Below are positions 32,137 through 34,170 of a stretch of 34,170 bases of DNA, piece by piece. The translations under genes and the position numbers were made by a program. The notes beneath the pieces are model-generated. The model did no database searches. It saw nothing but the letters and a program-made list of their open reading frames with translations, and was not told the origin of the DNA. Source of the DNA: Halorussus litoreus (GTDB lineage Archaea; Halobacteriota; Halobacteria; Halobacteriales; Haladaptataceae); contig NZ_KZ859503.1 in the NCBI RefSeq assembly GCF_003382685.1, positions 1 through 34,170 on the forward strand, read 5' to 3'. The first letter of the stretch is position 1, and each line of letters opens with the position of its first letter.

Positions 32137-32602
32137 TCGAACGCATTCCATCGTTGTCCGGGGGTACTGATAAACTTCTCGGAATCCGACCACCCGCGAC
32201 GTGAGATAGCGCGGTCGTCGGCAGTTTGAAATCTCGGTCGTTCTCTACTGACGCTATCTTGGACTTTGATTCCGGCGCGTGCGAACATCGCGCGCGAGGC
32301 CGCGCCAGCGCGCGCCGTGTAGAAGAGCTATCCTGTCCCACTCCAGTTGCTCGATGAGATCCCAAGTACGGACTCGAATCTTACCATTTAACTACCTCCA
32401 CCTACTCGTACCGCATACGGGAACAGCACAGCCGCAAATCTGACTCGCTAGGTGCTCGCGGGCGTTGCCCGCTCGCGACCGAGGTCTCGCGACCTCGCTT
32501 CTTTCCTAGCTCGGGATTGCGGACGTGCGCCGCGTCACCCAGACGCACTCGCACGCCACAGGAACGCGATTTAGCGGCCTGTGCAGTTCCAATCAGATAA
32601 CC
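32137..32602. other. Long intergenic region with hairpins and a tRNA-like remnant
   Basis: I find no gene in these 466 bases. Around 32371-32400 the minus strand reads GGAGGTAGTTAAATGGTAAG, followed by ATTCGAGTCC, which looks like tRNA D-arm and T-arm pieces without an anticodon arm. A hairpin pair lies at 32458-32497. A TATA-like GATTTAGC at 32568-32575 is the probable promoter of the uS15 gene. Open frames here are basic and unlike genuine proteins. Confidence 0.5.
32458..32497. repeat. Two adjacent hairpins upstream of uS15
   Basis: Hairpin one pairs GCGGGC (32458-32463) with GCCCGC (32467-32472). Hairpin two pairs CGAGGTC (32480-32486) with GACCTCG (32491-32497) around a four-base loop. 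Their compact layout suggests a dispersed intergenic repeat or a terminator. Confidence 0.6.
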
Positions 32603-33070
32603 ATGGCACGAATGCACACCCGCCGTCGCGGGTCGTCCGACTCGGACAAGCCCGTGACAGACGAACCGCCGGAGTGGAGCGACGTAGACGAAGACGCCAT
32701 CGAAGAGCGCGTGGTCGAGCTGGCCGAGCAGGGCCACAGCCCGAGCCAGATCGGCCTGAAGCTGCGCGACGAAGGCGTGAAGGGCACGCCGATACCCGAC
32801 GTGAAGCTGGCGACTGGCAAGAAGGTCACCGAGATCCTCGACGAGAACGACGCCGACCCGGACCTGCCCGAGGACCTCCGGAACCTGATGGAGCGGGCCG
32901 TCCGCCTGCGCGAGCACATGGACGAGAATCCGCAGGACGCCCAGAACAAGCGGGCGCTCCAGAACACCCAGTCGAAGGTCCGCCGCCTCGTCGACTACTA
33001 CCGCGGCGACGAACTCGACGCGGACTTCACGTACTCGTACGACACCGCGAAGGAACTCCTCGAGGACTGA
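32603..33070 (+). CDS. rps15: Small-subunit ribosomal protein uS15
   Basis: This 155-residue protein of the 30S subunit binds 16S rRNA. The archaeal N-terminal extension (MARMHTRRRGSSDSDKP) is followed by the S15 body with EERVVELAEQGHSPSQIGLK, LRDEGVKGTPIPDVKLATGK and the C-terminal helices with NKRALQNTQSKVRRLVDYYR. The length is normal for archaea. The ATG at 32603 is the conserved start; the longer open frame upstream is not. The following gene, 49 bases on, is the RecJ-like gene, an arrangement common in haloarchaea. Confidence 0.97.
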   Translation: MARMHTRRRGSSDSDKPVTDEPPEWSDVDEDAIEERVVELAEQGHSPSQIGLKLRDEGVKGTPIPDVKLATGKKVTEILDENDADPDLPEDLRNLMERAVRLREHMDENPQDAQNKRALQNTQSKVRRLVDYYRGDELDADFTYSYDTAKELLED

Positions 33071-33119
33071 ACCCCTCGGAGACCGAAGCCACTCGAAGAC
33101 GACGAATCCCGGAGACCAC

Positions 33120-34170
33120 ATGTCAACCTCGGACCGCCCCGAAGCCGGAAACGAGCCAGCCCACTCGGCCAGCGACGTGGCCGCCAGCCTGCGCGACGCC
33201 GCGTTCGTTCGCGTGCTCGCGCTGGCCGACGGCGACTGTCTGGCCGCGGCGGGCTTGCTCGCACGCGCCTGCGCCGACCGCGGCGTGCCGTATCAGGTGC
33301 GCGTCGGCCGCTTTGGCGAGACGCTGGCCGCGACCGAGAGCGACGGTGTGGCCGATTCCGAAGGTGACGAGACGACCGTCAGCGTGGGGCTCGACCCTGC
33401 AGCAGACGTACACCTTCCGGCCGATTCGACGCCAGCGAGCGTGACCGCGTTCGACGCGGCCCGCGAACTCGACGCCGCGCCGGACCCGGTGCTGGCGCTG
33501 GCCGGCGTCGTCGCCGCCGAACGGCCGCCCGGCGCGGGCGAGAGCGCCCACGTCCTCGAAGCGGCCCGCGAGTCCGGCGTCGAGCGACGACCCGGCGTGG
33601 GCGTCCCGACAGAGGACCTCGCGGACGGCCTCGCGCACACGACGCTCGGCCACGCAGAGTACTCCGGGGACGCGGAGGCCGCGCAGGCCGCGCTCGCCGA
33701 ACTCGGCTTGCCAGCGGAACTCGACGCGTCGGCCCACCGTTCGGTGGCCTCGGAGTTCGCGCTGGCGGTCGCCGGAAGCGAGGACGCGACCGACCGCGCC
33801 GCGGAAGCGGTCGAGCGCGGGCTCCGACCCCACGCCGTCGCGAACGGTGAGTTCTCGACCGTCGAGGGGTACGCCGACGTGCTTGCGGCGGTCGCGCGCG
33901 AGCGACCGGGCACGGGCACCGCGCTCGCGCTCGGCCACGACGTCCGCGCGACGGCGCTCGACGCGTGGCGCACCCACGCCGAGCGCGCGCACGCCGCCCT
34001 CCGCGGAGGGACGACCGGCCGGTACGACGGCCTGTTCGTCCTGCGCGCGGAGTCGGCTCCCGTCGAGACGACCGCGCGACTGCTCGGTGACTTCCGGTCG
34101 CCGGAACCGGTCGCGCTGGTCGTGAGCGAGTCGGGGGGGGGGGGGGGGGGGGCGGGGGCCGGGCGCCCCC
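33120..34170 (+). CDS. RecJ-like exonuclease (DHH superfamily), 3' truncated by the window end
   Basis: The frame from the ATG at 33120 is open to the end of the window, so the C-terminus is missing. The first ~337 residues are well supported: a DHH-type start ALADGDCLAAAGLLARACAD, long acidic loops, ALAGVVAAERPPGAGES, and ERPGTGTALALGHD. This fits the haloarchaeal single-strand-specific RecJ-like nuclease gene usually found next to uS15, involved in DNA repair or replication. From about 34130 the sequence becomes a poly-G run and should not be translated. The catalytic second half, with DHHA1, is not in the window. Confidence 0.8.
   Translation, partial: MSTSDRPEAGNEPAHSASDVAASLRDAAFVRVLALADGDCLAAAGLLARACADRGVPYQVRVGRFGETLAATESDGVADSEGDETTVSVGLDPAADVHLPADSTPASVTAFDAARELDAAPDPVLALAGVVAAERPPGAGESAHVLEAARESGVERRPGVGVPTEDLADGLAHTTLGHAEYSGDAEAAQAALAELGLPAELDASAHRSVASEFALAVAGSEDATDRAAEAVERGLRPHAVANGEFSTVEGYADVLAAVARERPGTGTALALGHDVRATALDAWRTHAERAHAALRGGTTGRYDGLFVLRAESAPVETTARLLGDFRSPEPVALVVSESGGGGGGAGAGRP
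34132..34170. other. Poly-G tail, probable sequence artefact
   Basis: About 20 consecutive G and then a G/C-only stretch interrupt the RecJ-like frame. Nothing else in the window looks like this. It resembles poly-G miscalls or a low-quality contig end rather than natural DNA. Confidence 0.75.

Noticed and set aside
31919-32365. Minus-strand ORF across tRNA-Ala
   Set aside because: It reads straight through the tRNA and has a basic, low-complexity product.
1-34170. CRISPR arrays, rRNA genes, transposase or integrase genes
   Set aside because: I looked for regularly spaced repeats, rRNA-like stretches and catalytic motifs and saw none.

Overview
The window is chromosomal DNA from a halophilic archaeon (class Halobacteria). 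The evidence is high GC with strong G/C at third codon positions, very acidic predicted proteins, several genes with a TATA-like box about 27 bases before the start codon (leaderless transcripts), a Tat-lipoprotein signal, Bat-type HTH regulators, HalOD1 domains, an archaeal initiator tRNA and archaeal aIF1A and uS15. I cannot name the genus.

Layout. 1-3555: a multi-sensor Bat-type regulator whose frame is open at the left edge, a HalOD1 protein and a small zinc-finger protein. 3570-6059 (minus): a large DUF2298/YYY membrane protein. 6229-6303: initiator tRNA-Met, followed by an AT-richer island with a decayed DJ-1/PfpI pseudogene. 7007-14115: a small membrane protein, then a complete Dpp/Opp-type ABC importer (binding protein, two permeases, two ATPases). 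14182-16913: small secreted or membrane proteins of unknown function. 17112-26654: a type IV pilus-like cluster with a PilB-type ATPase carrying three N-terminal repeats, an acidic ORF, a PilC-type membrane platform and five pilin-like proteins. A large related surface protein (26840-28678) lies convergent to it. 28860-29858: a second HalOD1 protein, a small membrane protein and aIF1A. 29994-31711 (minus): a two-gene unit with an LpxC-like deacetylase and a Tat-exported M20-like protein. 32065-32136: tRNA-Ala(GGC). 32603 to the end: uS15 and a truncated RecJ-like/DHH gene that runs into a poly-G tail which looks artefactual.

Most unusual: (1) an archaeal protein with the LpxC catalytic residues in order, translationally coupled to a secreted M20-like protein that seems to lack its metal ligands; (2) perfect spacer-free palindromes of 52 and 60 bp inside coding linkers, plus a 34-bp one between convergent genes; (3) a 146-bp element with terminal inverted repeats inside the leader-coding part of a pilin-like gene; (4) an acidic reading frame after the PilB gene whose coding signal starts well before any start codon, suggesting a frameshifted C-terminal extension. 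Domain calls were made by eye without database searches.
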